A DNA stretch of 64,000 nucleotides from Cedecea neteri (GTDB taxonomy: Bacteria > Pseudomonadota > Gammaproteobacteria > Enterobacterales > Enterobacteriaceae), in the NCBI RefSeq assembly GCF_000758305.1, contig NZ_CP009458.1, forward strand, positions 2,666,001-2,730,000. The letters are read 5' to 3'. Each line of letters begins with the position of its first letter. The first letter of the stretch is position 1. The notes below the pieces were generated by a model. That model was not told where the DNA came from. It saw only the letters and a program-made list of their open reading frames with translations, and did no database searches. Both the position numbers and the translations under genes were made by a program. Shown in pieces: positions 8,325 through 18,863 of this stretch.

Positions 8325-9473
8325 ATGACCACCTATACCCGTCCCGTATTGCTCCTGCTTTGCGGGCTTTTGCTGCTGACTCTGGCGATGGCGGTTTTAA
8401 ACACGCTCGTCCCGCTTTGGCTGGCTCACGATAATCTTCCTACCTGGCAGGTCGGGATGGTGGGCTCCGCCTACTTTACCGGCAACCTGGTCGGGACATT
8501 GATTACTGGATGGGTGATTAAGCGTCACGGGTTTAACCGCAGCTACTATCTTGCCTCCATTATCTTTGCCGTGGGTTGTATTGGCCTCGGGCTGATGGTT
8601 GGTTTCTGGAGCTGGATGGTTTGGCGGTTTGTGGCAGGTGTAGGCTGCGCCATGATTTGGGTTGTGGTTGAAAGCGCGCTGATGTGCAGCGGGACTTCCC
8701 GCAACCGAGGCCGTCTGCTGGCGGCTTATATGACCGTTTACTACATCGGGATGGTTGTCGGCCAACTGATGGTCAGCAAGCTTTCGACTGAGCTGATGAA
8801 CGTTTTACCGTGGGCTACCGCGCTGGTGCTGGCCGCTATCCTTCCGCTGCTGTTTACCCATATCGTCAGCGACGGCGATGAGCATCGGGATAACACTCCG
8901 GTCTGGCCGATGCTGCGTCTGCGTCAGGCCCGGCTGGGCGTGAACGGCTGCATTATGTCAGGTATCGTACTTGGCTCTCTATATGGCCTGATGCCGTTGT
9001 ATTTGAACCATCAGGGCGTGAGTGATTCCGGTATTGGCTTTTGGATGGCGCTAATGATCAGCGCGGGTATTGTTGGTCAGTGGCCGATGGGGCGTCTGGC
9101 GGATAAATATGGCCGTCTGTTGGTGCTGCGTGTGCAGGTGTTCGTGGTGATTCTCGGCTGTCTGGCAATGCTCAGCAACGCCGCCATGGGGCCTGCGCTA
9201 TTCGTGCTTGGGGCTTTCGGTTTCACGCTCTACCCAGTGGCGATGGCCTGGGCTTGCGAAAGAATTGAACGTCATCAGTTGGTGGCGATGAATCAGGCTC
9301 TGTTGCTGAGCTACACCATCGGGAGCCTGATTGGGCCGACGGTTACTGCGCTACTGATGCAAAATTATTCTGATAACGTGCTGTTTATCATGATGGCCGC
9401 AGTGTCATTTGTTTATCTGATGATGCTGCTGCGTAAGGCGGGTCATCATCCAACCCCGGTGGCTCACGCTTAA
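8325..9473 (+). CDS. ycaD: MFS-family inner-membrane transporter YcaD
   Basis: Predicted 12-helix major facilitator. The substrate is not established for the E. coli homologue. It has 382 residues, the same as E. coli YcaD. The hallmark loop between helices 2 and 3 (GWVIKRHGFNRSYY) and the matching loop in the second half (GRLADKYGRLLVLR) are both present. CAMIWVVVESALMCSGTSRNRGRLL is nearly invariant in the family. A TTG at 8316 would add three residues; ATG 8325 gives the family N terminus (TTYTRPVLLLL). The neighbouring ycaC and ycaM-ycaN-ycaK genes of E. coli are absent, so ycaD faces pflA directly. Confidence 0.93.
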   Translation: MTTYTRPVLLLLCGLLLLTLAMAVLNTLVPLWLAHDNLPTWQVGMVGSAYFTGNLVGTLITGWVIKRHGFNRSYYLASIIFAVGCIGLGLMVGFWSWMVWRFVAGVGCAMIWVVVESALMCSGTSRNRGRLLAAYMTVYYIGMVVGQLMVSKLSTELMNVLPWATALVLAAILPLLFTHIVSDGDEHRDNTPVWPMLRLRQARLGVNGCIMSGIVLGSLYGLMPLYLNHQGVSDSGIGFWMALMISAGIVGQWPMGRLADKYGRLLVLRVQVFVVILGCLAMLSNAAMGPALFVLGAFGFTLYPVAMAWACERIERHQLVAMNQALLLSYTIGSLIGPTVTALLMQNYSDNVLFIMMAAVSFVYLMMLLRKAGHHPTPVAHA

Positions 9474-9562
9474 TCCGTTTATTGTGTCCAGGATTCAATA
9501 ACACCGAAATTTGTGACTGGTACAGTCTTACTGAGAAGTAAACAGGCCGGAACGGAAATATA

Positions 9563-9586
9563 CGTGCTCCCACAGAGGGGAGCACG
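9563..9586. terminator. Hairpin between convergent ycaD and pflA
   Basis: Stem CGTGCTCC/GGAGCACG (9563-9570 and 9579-9586) with an 8-base loop, 8 bases past the pflA stop and 90 bases past ycaD. The T tract is weak on both strands, so function as a bidirectional terminator is likely but not certain. Confidence 0.55.
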
Positions 9587-9593
9587 GTTCGAA

Positions 9594-10334
9594 TCAGTAC
9601 ATCACTTTATGGCCGTACTGCTCCAGAATACCTTTCACCCGCTCCATTGTTTCTTTCTTCGGCGGATGTACGCCATCCAGCTTGTATTCTTCGCCCATCG
9701 CCACCCACTTGTGTTTGCCCAGCTCGTGGTACGGCAGTAGCTCGATTTTTTCAACGTTGCCCATGTCACGGGTGAACTCACCCAGGCGATGCGCAGAATC
9801 ATCATCGTCAGACCAGCCCGGCACGACCACGTAGCGGATCCACACTTTAATGTCTTTTTTCGAAAGATATTGCGCAAATTCGAGCGTGCGGTGGTTGGAA
9901 ACCCCGACCAGATTCTGGTGGATTTCATCATTCATTTGCTTGAGATCGAGCATCACCAGATCGGTGACCTCCAGCAACTCATCAATCACAGGATCGTAGC
10001 GGCGAACAAAGCCGTTGGTGTCCAGGCAGGTATGAATCCCTTCTTTGTGGCAGGCGCGGAACCAGTCACGTACGAACTCGGCCTGCAGGATAGCTTCGCC
10101 GCCGGACGCGGTGACGCCACCGCCGGAGGCATTCATGAAGTGGCGATAGGTGACAACTTCTTTCATCAGATCTTCTACCGTCACTTCTTTGCCACCGTGG
10201 GTGTCCCAGGTGTCGCGGTTGTGGCAGTACAGGCAGCGCATCAGGCAGCCCTGGAAGAAGGTGATAAAGCGGATACCGGGGCCATCCACGGTACCACAGG
10301 ATTCAAAAGAGTGAATTCGTCCGATTGCTGACAT
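9594..10334 (-). CDS. pflA: Pyruvate formate-lyase 1 activating enzyme (radical SAM)
   Basis: Cytosolic radical S-adenosylmethionine enzyme that abstracts a hydrogen from Gly734 of PflB to switch it on under anaerobiosis. It has 246 residues, as in E. coli. The cluster motif CLMRCLYCHNRD (CxxxCxxC) is near residue 30. It is followed by the SAM-binding GGEA motif and LDTNGFVRRYDP. A longer reading from 10382 would add 16 unconserved residues; the start at 10334 gives MSAIGRIHSFESCGTVDGPG, the family N terminus. It lies 194 bases after pflB, separated by a terminator, so it probably has some promoter of its own besides read-through. Confidence 0.97.
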   Translation of the reverse strand: MSAIGRIHSFESCGTVDGPGIRFITFFQGCLMRCLYCHNRDTWDTHGGKEVTVEDLMKEVVTYRHFMNASGGGVTASGGEAILQAEFVRDWFRACHKEGIHTCLDTNGFVRRYDPVIDELLEVTDLVMLDLKQMNDEIHQNLVGVSNHRTLEFAQYLSKKDIKVWIRYVVVPGWSDDDDSAHRLGEFTRDMGNVEKIELLPYHELGKHKWVAMGEEYKLDGVHPPKKETMERVKGILEQYGHKVMY

Positions 10335-10467
10335 TGCGGTGATCTCTCCAGATGTGGCCCGTCCAGGGCCTGTGTCGTGCACAGCTCAAGCCGGCTGTGT
10401 TAAGTCTGTTTTGACAGATACCCAGAGTATAGATAGCTGGCAAAGCAGGCTGAGGGTAGGGAGGTGA

Positions 10468-10497
10468 GTAAAAAGGCCCCACGGGAGTGGAGCCTTT
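10468..10497 (-). terminator. Terminator after pflB
   Basis: On the minus strand an 11-bp stem with one G-U pair (10472-10482 with 10487-10497) around TCCC, followed by T residues (the A run at 10469-10474 on the plus strand). It begins 31 bases after the pflB stop. Confidence 0.85.
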
Positions 10498-10528
10498 ATA
10501 TAGTACGCTTCTTCAGTCTGACAAGGAA

Positions 10529-12811
<2,283 letters not shown>

Positions 12812-12862
12812 GTAACACCTACCTTCTAATGTGGAGTTCTTAAACCTGCGTACTGACTTAGC

Positions 12863-13720
12863 TTAGTGCTTGTCGCCACCGCGCAGATAAATTACCCAGT
12901 ATGTCAACCCAACCAGTAAACCTCCGCCGATGATGTTTCCGATGGTGACTGGAATCAGGTTATCGGTGATGAAGTTCAACACGGTCAGATGCGAGAAACT
13001 TTCCGGAGAAGACCCTACTGCGGTCCAGAATTCCGGGCTGGCAAAGTCACGAACCACGATAGCCATCGGGATCATGAACATATTTGCGATGCTGTGCTCA
13101 AAGCCGCTGGCAACAAACATGGCAACCGGAAGGATCATAGCAAACATTTTGTCCATCAGGCTGCGGCCGGAGTAGCTCATCCAGACGGCGAGACACACCA
13201 TCAGATTTGCCAGGATGCCAAGGCAGACGGCCTCAACAAATGTGTGATGCATTTTATGGTCGGCAGTTTGCAGGACATTCAGCCCCCATGCGCCGTTGGC
13301 GGTCATATACATGCCAGACAGCCAGATCAGCAGCACAAAGAGTAGAGCACCGACCAGGTTACCGATGTAGACGTTAGCCCAGTTACGCAGTAGCTGGCCC
13401 CAGGTGATACGGCCGCTGGCTTTGGCAACGACAATCAGCACGGTGGAGGTAAAGAGGTCTGCACCGCAGATAACGCAAAGAATTAAACCTAATGAGAAGC
13501 ATGTGCCGCCAATCAGCTTGGCGATTCCAAAAGGAATCGTGGATGTGCCGGTGGTGGCGGTGATGTAGAACACGAAGGCAATCGAAATGAAGACGCCGGC
13601 GGTAATCGCTAAGTAAAAGGTCGTTAGCGGTTGTTTCGTTGCTTTATAGACGCCAGCATCTTCGGCAATTTTCGCCATCGCTGGTGGAAGTACTAGATCA
13701 AAAGGGTTGTCAGCTTTCAC
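12863..13720 (-). CDS. focA: Formate channel FocA
   Basis: Pentameric inner-membrane channel of the formate-nitrite transporter family that exports and re-imports formate made by PflB. It has 285 residues and six hydrophobic helices. The pore histidine is in ASGFEHSIANMF (His209 in E. coli). KASGRITWGQL and the aquaporin-like helix breaks are present. Translation starts at GTG (13718-13720) preceded by AGAGAGAG, as in E. coli. focA is the first gene of the focA-pflB unit behind an FNR-type promoter. Confidence 0.98.
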   Translation of the reverse strand: MKADNPFDLVLPPAMAKIAEDAGVYKATKQPLTTFYLAITAGVFISIAFVFYITATTGTSTIPFGIAKLIGGTCFSLGLILCVICGADLFTSTVLIVVAKASGRITWGQLLRNWANVYIGNLVGALLFVLLIWLSGMYMTANGAWGLNVLQTADHKMHHTFVEAVCLGILANLMVCLAVWMSYSGRSLMDKMFAMILPVAMFVASGFEHSIANMFMIPMAIVVRDFASPEFWTAVGSSPESFSHLTVLNFITDNLIPVTIGNIIGGGLLVGLTYWVIYLRGGDKH

Positions 13721-13745
13721 ACTAACTCTCTCTTATTTAATTCGG

Positions 13746-13794
13746 CGAGGAGATACTAACAAAGCATTATAGAGTAAAAATTGATGTGGATCAT
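13746..13794 (-). promoter_or_regulatory. FNR-type promoter of focA-pflB
   Basis: A near-perfect FNR box TTGATgtggATCAT (nine of ten conserved bases) lies at 13781-13794, about 60 bases before the focA start. Two -10-like boxes on the minus strand are possible. TAGTAT (13753-13758) puts the box at about -41, the class II position; a better consensus TATAAT (13766-13771) puts it at about -28. The rest of the gap (13795-14045) is very AT-rich, as in E. coli where several promoters and ArcA sites lie there. I do not assign individual ArcA boxes. Confidence 0.7.
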
Positions 13795-14045
13795 ATCTCG
13801 CCAAGCTAATAGGCACTGAAAAAGCAGGTCTTTTCCTGTTTTTCATCTTATTTTATTGATTTTAAAAGAAAAAATAAATTTTAATTATTATAAATAAAAT
13901 TGAATTTAGCTTCTCCCTTACGCGAGATTGGTTAATTATAATGGGGTATTTTTATATTTTGATAACATTATTACCGTTGTCAAAAAATAACCATTTACCT
14001 GAAGTTAACCAAAAAATTACATAATAAATTATTATTGTTGCAATA

Positions 14046-14072
14046 ATAAAAAGGGGCGAAAAAAAGCGCCCC
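14046..14072 (-). terminator. Rho-independent terminator after ycaO
   Basis: On the minus strand a GC-only stem GGGGCG/CGCCCC (14053-14058 with 14067-14072) followed by a long T run, 51 bases after the ycaO stop. It insulates ycaO from the focA promoter region. Confidence 0.9.
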
Positions 14073-14122
14073 ATAATATAGATCAGACAAGGTGCTGTGC
14101 GCACCTGGAAGTTGTCAGGAAA

Positions 14123-15886
14123 TTACTTTACCTGCCAATATTTGGCTTTAGCACGCTGTAATTTTTCGTATGCGGCCAGCAGAGCCTGATGCGCCGGGAA
14201 AGCTTTCAAATCCTTATCCACTGGCTGCAGCCCGTAGAATGCAGCTTCACCGCTCATTGCCGCGCTGGCGGCATCCACGGCTTCAGCCCCGTACATACGC
14301 ACGAATGCATTCAGGTATTGCAGAGGCTCGCGCTCTTCTTCCTGAGACAGCAGAAGCAGAGTTTGCAGGCAGCGGTAGTAGTTGGCACGTTCCGGGCTAA
14401 AGATAGAGGCGTTGAACTCCATGGTCCATTCGGTCCAGATCAGCGCCTGCTCAAGATCGCCGCCCGCTAGCGCCAGCATGGCTTTCAGCTCGCCAATGCG
14501 CAGCGTGTACCAGCCGTTATCTTTCCCGGTTGCCAGGCCCAGTAACTCACGCACGCGGGTGAAGTCATCATGGCCTTCATCGTCCAGTTGGGCAATCAGA
14601 TCCAGGTAATCCTGCTGCTCCCATTCGCTGTCCGGCAGAGCAAGAATCGTTTCACGCAGGTGGCTGCCCATGCTGTTGTTGGCCAGCAGCAGGTCGTCGG
14701 CAGGGTAAATATCAGACATGCCCGGGACGATAATACGGCAGGCGTAGACGTCCAGATGCTCGTAGTCGGCGATATACACTTCTTGATCTTCCGACTTGAA
14801 GATAGCCATCAGTGTGGCGAACTCTTCTTCCGTTGTGCCTGCAAAGCTCCAGTCGGCGAACGGGTAGTCCGCATCCTGCTTGAACATATCCCAGGAAATC
14901 AGGCCGCTTGAATCGATGAAGTGTGTTTCCAGATTTGCGTGTTCAGCAACTTCTTCATCGTCGAAGCTTGGCGGCGTAAAGACATCCAGATCTTTCAGAC
15001 CGCGCCCCTGGAGCAACTCGGTGACGGTACGTTCCAACGCAACGCCAAAATCAGGGTGTGCGCCGAATGAGGCGAAACAGGTTCCGTTGGCCGGGTTGAA
15101 CAGTACGACGCAGATAACCGGGTACTTACCGCCCAGAGAACCGTCATACGCAAAAATAGGGAAGCCTTCAGCTTCAAGCTTTTTAATGGACTCCACGACG
15201 CCCGGATAGCGGGCCAGCACATCTTGTGGGATCTCTGGCAGGCTGATGCTTTCAGCGATGATGCGGTTTTTGATATGGCGTTCGAAGACTTCAGACAGGC
15301 CTTGTACCCGCGCTTCATTAGCGGTGTTGCCCGCAGACATGCCGTTGGAAACATACAGGTTACCAATGATGTTCATCGGGATATAAACGGTCTGCAGGTC
15401 TGACTGGCGGGTGAACGGCAGAGCGCAAATACCGCGCTCGTCATTCCCGGACTGCAGATCGATCAGCATCCCGGCGCCGACTTCGTTTTCCGGGTCGTAG
15501 AAAGCGCGCAGACGATCGTCGAGGATGCCTTCAGGCAGTTGGTCATCTTCCGGCAGCGGGAACCATTTCTCGTTCGGGTAATGCACGAACGGGCCGTTTG
15601 CAATCGTATCGCCCAGCCAGAAGTCAGCGAAGAAGTAGTTGGTCGACAGACGTTCAAAATATTCACCCAGCGCGGATGCCAGCGCCGCTTTTTTGGTCGC
15701 GCCTTTACCGTTGGTGAAGCACAGGGCGCTGTCTTTGTCACGGATATGCACTGACCAAACGTTTGGTACCGGGTTAAGCCAGGAGGCTTCTTCGATATTA
15801 AAACCGAGATCGGTCAGCTTTTTCTGGAAGCGAGCGATGGAGTCTTCCAGGGCGGCATCTTTGCCAGGGATAAATGTCTGGGTCAT
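14123..15886 (-). CDS. ycaO: YcaO, ribosomal protein S12 methylthiotransferase accessory factor
   Basis: Founding member of the YcaO family, ATP-dependent enzymes that in other systems cyclise peptide backbones. In E. coli it is reported to assist RimO in beta-methylthiolation of ribosomal protein S12. It has 587 residues. The YcaO core runs from roughly residue 50 to 400, with conserved stretches GKGATKKAALASALGEYFER, SNGMSAGNT and GLSEVFERH that supply ATP and Mg contacts. The C-terminal 180 or so residues are a helical, TPR-like extension specific to the stand-alone YcaO. A start at 15919 would add 11 residues; 15886 gives the conserved MTQTFIPGKDAALE. No peptide precursor gene is nearby, consistent with the housekeeping role. 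Confidence 0.94.
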   Translation of the reverse strand: MTQTFIPGKDAALEDSIARFQKKLTDLGFNIEEASWLNPVPNVWSVHIRDKDSALCFTNGKGATKKAALASALGEYFERLSTNYFFADFWLGDTIANGPFVHYPNEKWFPLPEDDQLPEGILDDRLRAFYDPENEVGAGMLIDLQSGNDERGICALPFTRQSDLQTVYIPMNIIGNLYVSNGMSAGNTANEARVQGLSEVFERHIKNRIIAESISLPEIPQDVLARYPGVVESIKKLEAEGFPIFAYDGSLGGKYPVICVVLFNPANGTCFASFGAHPDFGVALERTVTELLQGRGLKDLDVFTPPSFDDEEVAEHANLETHFIDSSGLISWDMFKQDADYPFADWSFAGTTEEEFATLMAIFKSEDQEVYIADYEHLDVYACRIIVPGMSDIYPADDLLLANNSMGSHLRETILALPDSEWEQQDYLDLIAQLDDEGHDDFTRVRELLGLATGKDNGWYTLRIGELKAMLALAGGDLEQALIWTEWTMEFNASIFSPERANYYRCLQTLLLLSQEEEREPLQYLNAFVRMYGAEAVDAASAAMSGEAAFYGLQPVDKDLKAFPAHQALLAAYEKLQRAKAKYWQVK

Positions 15887-16108
15887 GGGGTTCACTTTAA
15901 TGGTACGCAAAACGCGCAATGATACGGGTTTTACCGGGCAGACGCTATCTTCAGCCCGGTGCAGGCGACGCTAGCATAACAGGCTATGCCTGCTTACAGT
16001 AACTCGCTGTTATGGTAGTAAAATGACTGACCGTTATTGGGCATGTCCGTCATATCGCGTTACCGTCGGAAATCGGGCAATTTTTTCGCCTGCCGGAAGA
16101 TTGTGTTG

Positions 16109-16124
16109 TGTGATTTTGCTCACA
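16109..16124. promoter_or_regulatory. Consensus CRP-binding site upstream of serC
   Basis: TGTGA-TTTTGC-TCACA, a perfect match to both half-sites with the standard 6-base spacer. It is 101 bases before the serC ATG in the 338-base gap shared with divergent ycaO (15887-16224). serC-aroA of E. coli is known to respond to CRP and Lrp. A weak -10 candidate GATAAT is at 16181-16186. I see nothing else definite in this gap; ycaP, found here in E. coli, is absent. Confidence 0.75.
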
Positions 16125-16224
16125 TTGGTCTTCCGCGAGGGATTAACCGTTGCAACACTGCGCCGCTGAATGATAAAACCGATAATGTAATAAAAACTTA
16201 TTGCTCGAGGCGTGGTGAGGGGAA

Positions 16225-17310
16225 ATGACACAGGTATACAATTTTAGTTCTGGCCCGGCGATGCTGCCGGCTGAAGTACTTCGTCGTGCACAACAGGAGC
16301 TGTGCGACTGGCACGGTCTGGGCACTTCCGTAATGGAAATTAGCCACCGTGGTAAAGAGTTTATTCAGGTCGCTGAAGAGGCGGAAAAAGATTTTCGCGA
16401 TCTGCTGCAAATCCCCTCCAACTATAAAGTTTTATTCTGCCACGGCGGCGGGCGCGGTCAGTTTGCAGGCGTGCCGCTGAATATTCTCGGTGACAAAACC
16501 ACCGCCGACTACATTGACGGCGGCTACTGGGCAAATAGCGCAATTAAAGAAGCGAAAAAATACTGTCAGCCGGTTGCCCATGACGTAAAAATCACCGTGG
16601 ACGGTAAGCGCGCTATCAAGCCGATGAGCGAATGGCAGGTGTCTGATAACAGCGCGTTTCTGCATTATTGCCCGAACGAGACAATTGACGGTATTTCGAT
16701 AGACGAAACCCCTGATTTTGGTGATACCGTCGTTGCCGCTGATTTCTCTTCTACTATTCTGTCTCGCCCTATCGACGTCAGCCGTTTCGGTGTGATCTAT
16801 GCAGGTGCACAGAAAAACATCGGCCCTGCGGGCCTGACGCTGGTCGTTGTTCGTGAGGATCTGCTGGGCAAAGCGCATAAAGCGTGCCCGTCGATTATCG
16901 ATTACACCGTGCTGAACGACAATGACTCAATGTTTAACACGCCGCCGACTTTTGCCTGGTATCTGGCAGGCCTGGTCTTTAAATGGCTGAAAGAGCAGGG
17001 CGGCGTTGCCTCGATGGATCGTATCAATCAGGCCAAGGCTGAATTGCTGTACGGCGTGATTGATAACAGCGATTTCTATCGTAACGATGTTGCGGCTTCC
17101 AACCGCTCCCGCATGAACGTTCCGTTCCAGCTGGCGGATAGCGCGCTGGACAAAGTGTTCCTTGAGGAGTCTTTCGCTGCTGGCCTGCATTCTCTAAAAG
17201 GCCACCGCGTTGTCGGTGGCATGCGCGCGTCGATTTATAACGCGATGCCGCTTGATGGCGTCAAAGCGTTGACTGACTTCATGGTGGACTTCGAGCGTCG
17301 CCACGGTTAA
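16225..17310 (+). CDS. serC: Phosphoserine/phosphohydroxythreonine aminotransferase
   Basis: PLP enzyme that makes 3-phosphoserine from 3-phosphohydroxypyruvate in serine synthesis. It also transaminates an intermediate of pyridoxal phosphate synthesis. It has 361 residues. The N terminus VYNFSSGPAMLP, the EISHRGKEF segment and the PLP-lysine in YAGAQKNIGPAG (Lys197) are all present. C-terminal substrate-arginine regions (HRVVGGMRASIYN) follow. ATG 16225 is well placed after GAGGGG. It forms an operon with aroA, with a hairpin between them that could trim transcription. Confidence 0.98.
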   Translation: MTQVYNFSSGPAMLPAEVLRRAQQELCDWHGLGTSVMEISHRGKEFIQVAEEAEKDFRDLLQIPSNYKVLFCHGGGRGQFAGVPLNILGDKTTADYIDGGYWANSAIKEAKKYCQPVAHDVKITVDGKRAIKPMSEWQVSDNSAFLHYCPNETIDGISIDETPDFGDTVVAADFSSTILSRPIDVSRFGVIYAGAQKNIGPAGLTLVVVREDLLGKAHKACPSIIDYTVLNDNDSMFNTPPTFAWYLAGLVFKWLKEQGGVASMDRINQAKAELLYGVIDNSDFYRNDVAASNRSRMNVPFQLADSALDKVFLEESFAAGLHSLKGHRVVGGMRASIYNAMPLDGVKALTDFMVDFERRHG

Positions 17311-17329
17311 TTAATGTATTAGCACTTCG

Positions 17330-17356
17330 CCCCGCGGCCCGTCTGCGGGGTTTTTA
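17330..17356 (+). terminator. Intercistronic terminator-like hairpin serC/aroA
   Basis: Stem CCCCGC/GCGGGG (17330-17335 with 17345-17350) followed by TTTTTATT, 19 bases past serC and 28 before aroA. In E. coli the serC-aroA message is partly terminated between the two genes; this hairpin would do the same. Confidence 0.75.
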
Positions 17357-17384
17357 TTCTGTTTGAGTTGAGAGTATTTTTCCC

Positions 17385-18671
17385 ATGCTGGAATCCCTGA
17401 CGTTACAACCCATCGCGCTGGTCGACGGCACCATTAATCTGCCGGGTTCAAAAAGCGTGTCTAACCGTGCGCTGCTGCTGGCCGCTCTGGCCAATGGCAC
17501 GACGGTGCTGACCAATCTGCTGGATAGCGATGATGTCCGCCATATGCTTAACGCGCTGAAAGCGCTGGGCGTGAGCTATACGCTTTCGGCGGATCGTACC
17601 CGTTGTGAAGTCACCGGCGTGGCCGGGCCTCTGCAGGCACAAGGTGAGCTGGAACTCTTTTTAGGGAATGCTGGTACCGCTATGCGTCCGCTGGCTGCAG
17701 CGTTGTGTCTGGGTAGTAACAATATTGTGCTGACCGGCGAGCCGCGCATGAAAGAGCGTCCAATCGGCCATCTTGTCGATGCGCTGCGCCAGGGCGGGGC
17801 GAACATTGAGTATCTTGAGCAAGAGAATTACCCGCCGCTGCGTCTGCGTGGTGGCTTTGGTGGCGGCAAGGTTGAAGTGGACGGCAGCGTATCCAGCCAG
17901 TTCCTGACCGCACTACTGATGACCGCGCCTCTGGCTGCACATGACACTGAAATCACCATTAAAGGTGAGTTGGTTTCCAAGCCTTATATCGATATCACGC
18001 TGCATCTGATGAAAACCTTCGGCGTGGAAGTTGAAAACCGTGACTATCGCAGCTTCCTGATTCGCGGTGCACAGCAGTATCAATCTCCAGGAGCATACCT
18101 CGTAGAAGGTGATGCATCCTCAGCTTCTTATTTCCTGGCCGCAGGGGCAATTAAAGGCGGTGTGGTAAAGGTCACCGGCATCGGGCGTAACAGCGTGCAG
18201 GGCGATATTCGCTTTGCTGATGTGCTTGAGAAAATGGGCGCAAAAGTGACCTGGGGCGATGACTTCATTAGCTGTGAACGTGGTGAACTAAACGCTATCG
18301 ACATGGACATGAACCATATCCCGGATGCGGCAATGACTATCGCGACAGCGGCCCTGTTTGCTAAAGGCACGACCACGCTGCGCAATATCTATAACTGGCG
18401 TGTAAAAGAGACCGATCGTCTGAGCGCAATGGCGACGGAGTTACGGAAAGTTGGCGCAGAAGTTGAAGAGGGCGAAGACTATATTCGCGTTACGCCACCG
18501 GCTAAACTGACGTTTGCTGAGATTGGCACTTACAACGATCACCGTATGGCGATGTGTTTCTCGTTGGTGGCGTTGTCTGATACGCCAGTGACGATTCTTG
18601 ATCCAGGCTGCACGGCGAAAACTTTCCCTGATTATTTCGAGCAGCTAGCACGCATCAGTACCCCAGCATAA
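17385..18671 (+). CDS. aroA: 3-phosphoshikimate 1-carboxyvinyltransferase (EPSP synthase)
   Basis: Sixth step of the shikimate pathway: joins phosphoenolpyruvate to shikimate-3-phosphate. It has 428 residues. The signature GSKSVSNRALLLAALA is near residue 21 and LGNAGTAMRPL near residue 93, with the usual Asn-Ala-Gly-Thr-Ala that typifies class I, glyphosate-sensitive enzymes. RVKETDRL and the NDHRMAM motif are at the C-terminal side. The protein has an extra Leu at position 2 compared with E. coli. The Shine-Dalgarno is weak (GAGAG). A terminator follows. Confidence 0.98.
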   Translation: MLESLTLQPIALVDGTINLPGSKSVSNRALLLAALANGTTVLTNLLDSDDVRHMLNALKALGVSYTLSADRTRCEVTGVAGPLQAQGELELFLGNAGTAMRPLAAALCLGSNNIVLTGEPRMKERPIGHLVDALRQGGANIEYLEQENYPPLRLRGGFGGGKVEVDGSVSSQFLTALLMTAPLAAHDTEITIKGELVSKPYIDITLHLMKTFGVEVENRDYRSFLIRGAQQYQSPGAYLVEGDASSASYFLAAGAIKGGVVKVTGIGRNSVQGDIRFADVLEKMGAKVTWGDDFISCERGELNAIDMDMNHIPDAAMTIATAALFAKGTTTLRNIYNWRVKETDRLSAMATELRKVGAEVEEGEDYIRVTPPAKLTFAEIGTYNDHRMAMCFSLVALSDTPVTILDPGCTAKTFPDYFEQLARISTPA

Positions 18672-18678
18672 TGTTTGT

Positions 18679-18706
18679 AAAACCGCATCGCCTGATGCGG
18701 TTTTTC
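18679..18706 (+). terminator. Rho-independent terminator after aroA
   Basis: An 11-bp perfect stem (18679-18689 with 18694-18704) around GCCT, ending in T residues, 7 bases past the aroA stop. Confidence 0.94.
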
Positions 18707-18812
18707 TTTCTCTCTACGATTCCTTACAACGCCCGTTGCGCAATTCTTCTACACTCAGCCTGATTCCCGTGGATATTTGCCTGGAAAGATAACAGTCCTG
18801 GCGGTTGCGGCG

Positions 18813-18818
18813 TATAAT
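18813..18818 (+). promoter_or_regulatory. Likely -10 box of cmk
   Basis: A consensus TATAAT 46 bases before the cmk ATG. No good -35 box sits 16-18 bases upstream, so an activator or weak -35 would be needed. Confidence 0.4.
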
Positions 18819-18863
18819 GCGCGGCGTTTACCACCCGCGAATCCAGCGATAGAGGAGAAAACG

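Noticed and set aside
14123..15886. ycaO as part of an azole/thioamide peptide (RiPP) cluster
   Set aside because: No short precursor, dehydrogenase or exporter gene is nearby; the protein has the C-terminal extension of the stand-alone housekeeping YcaO.
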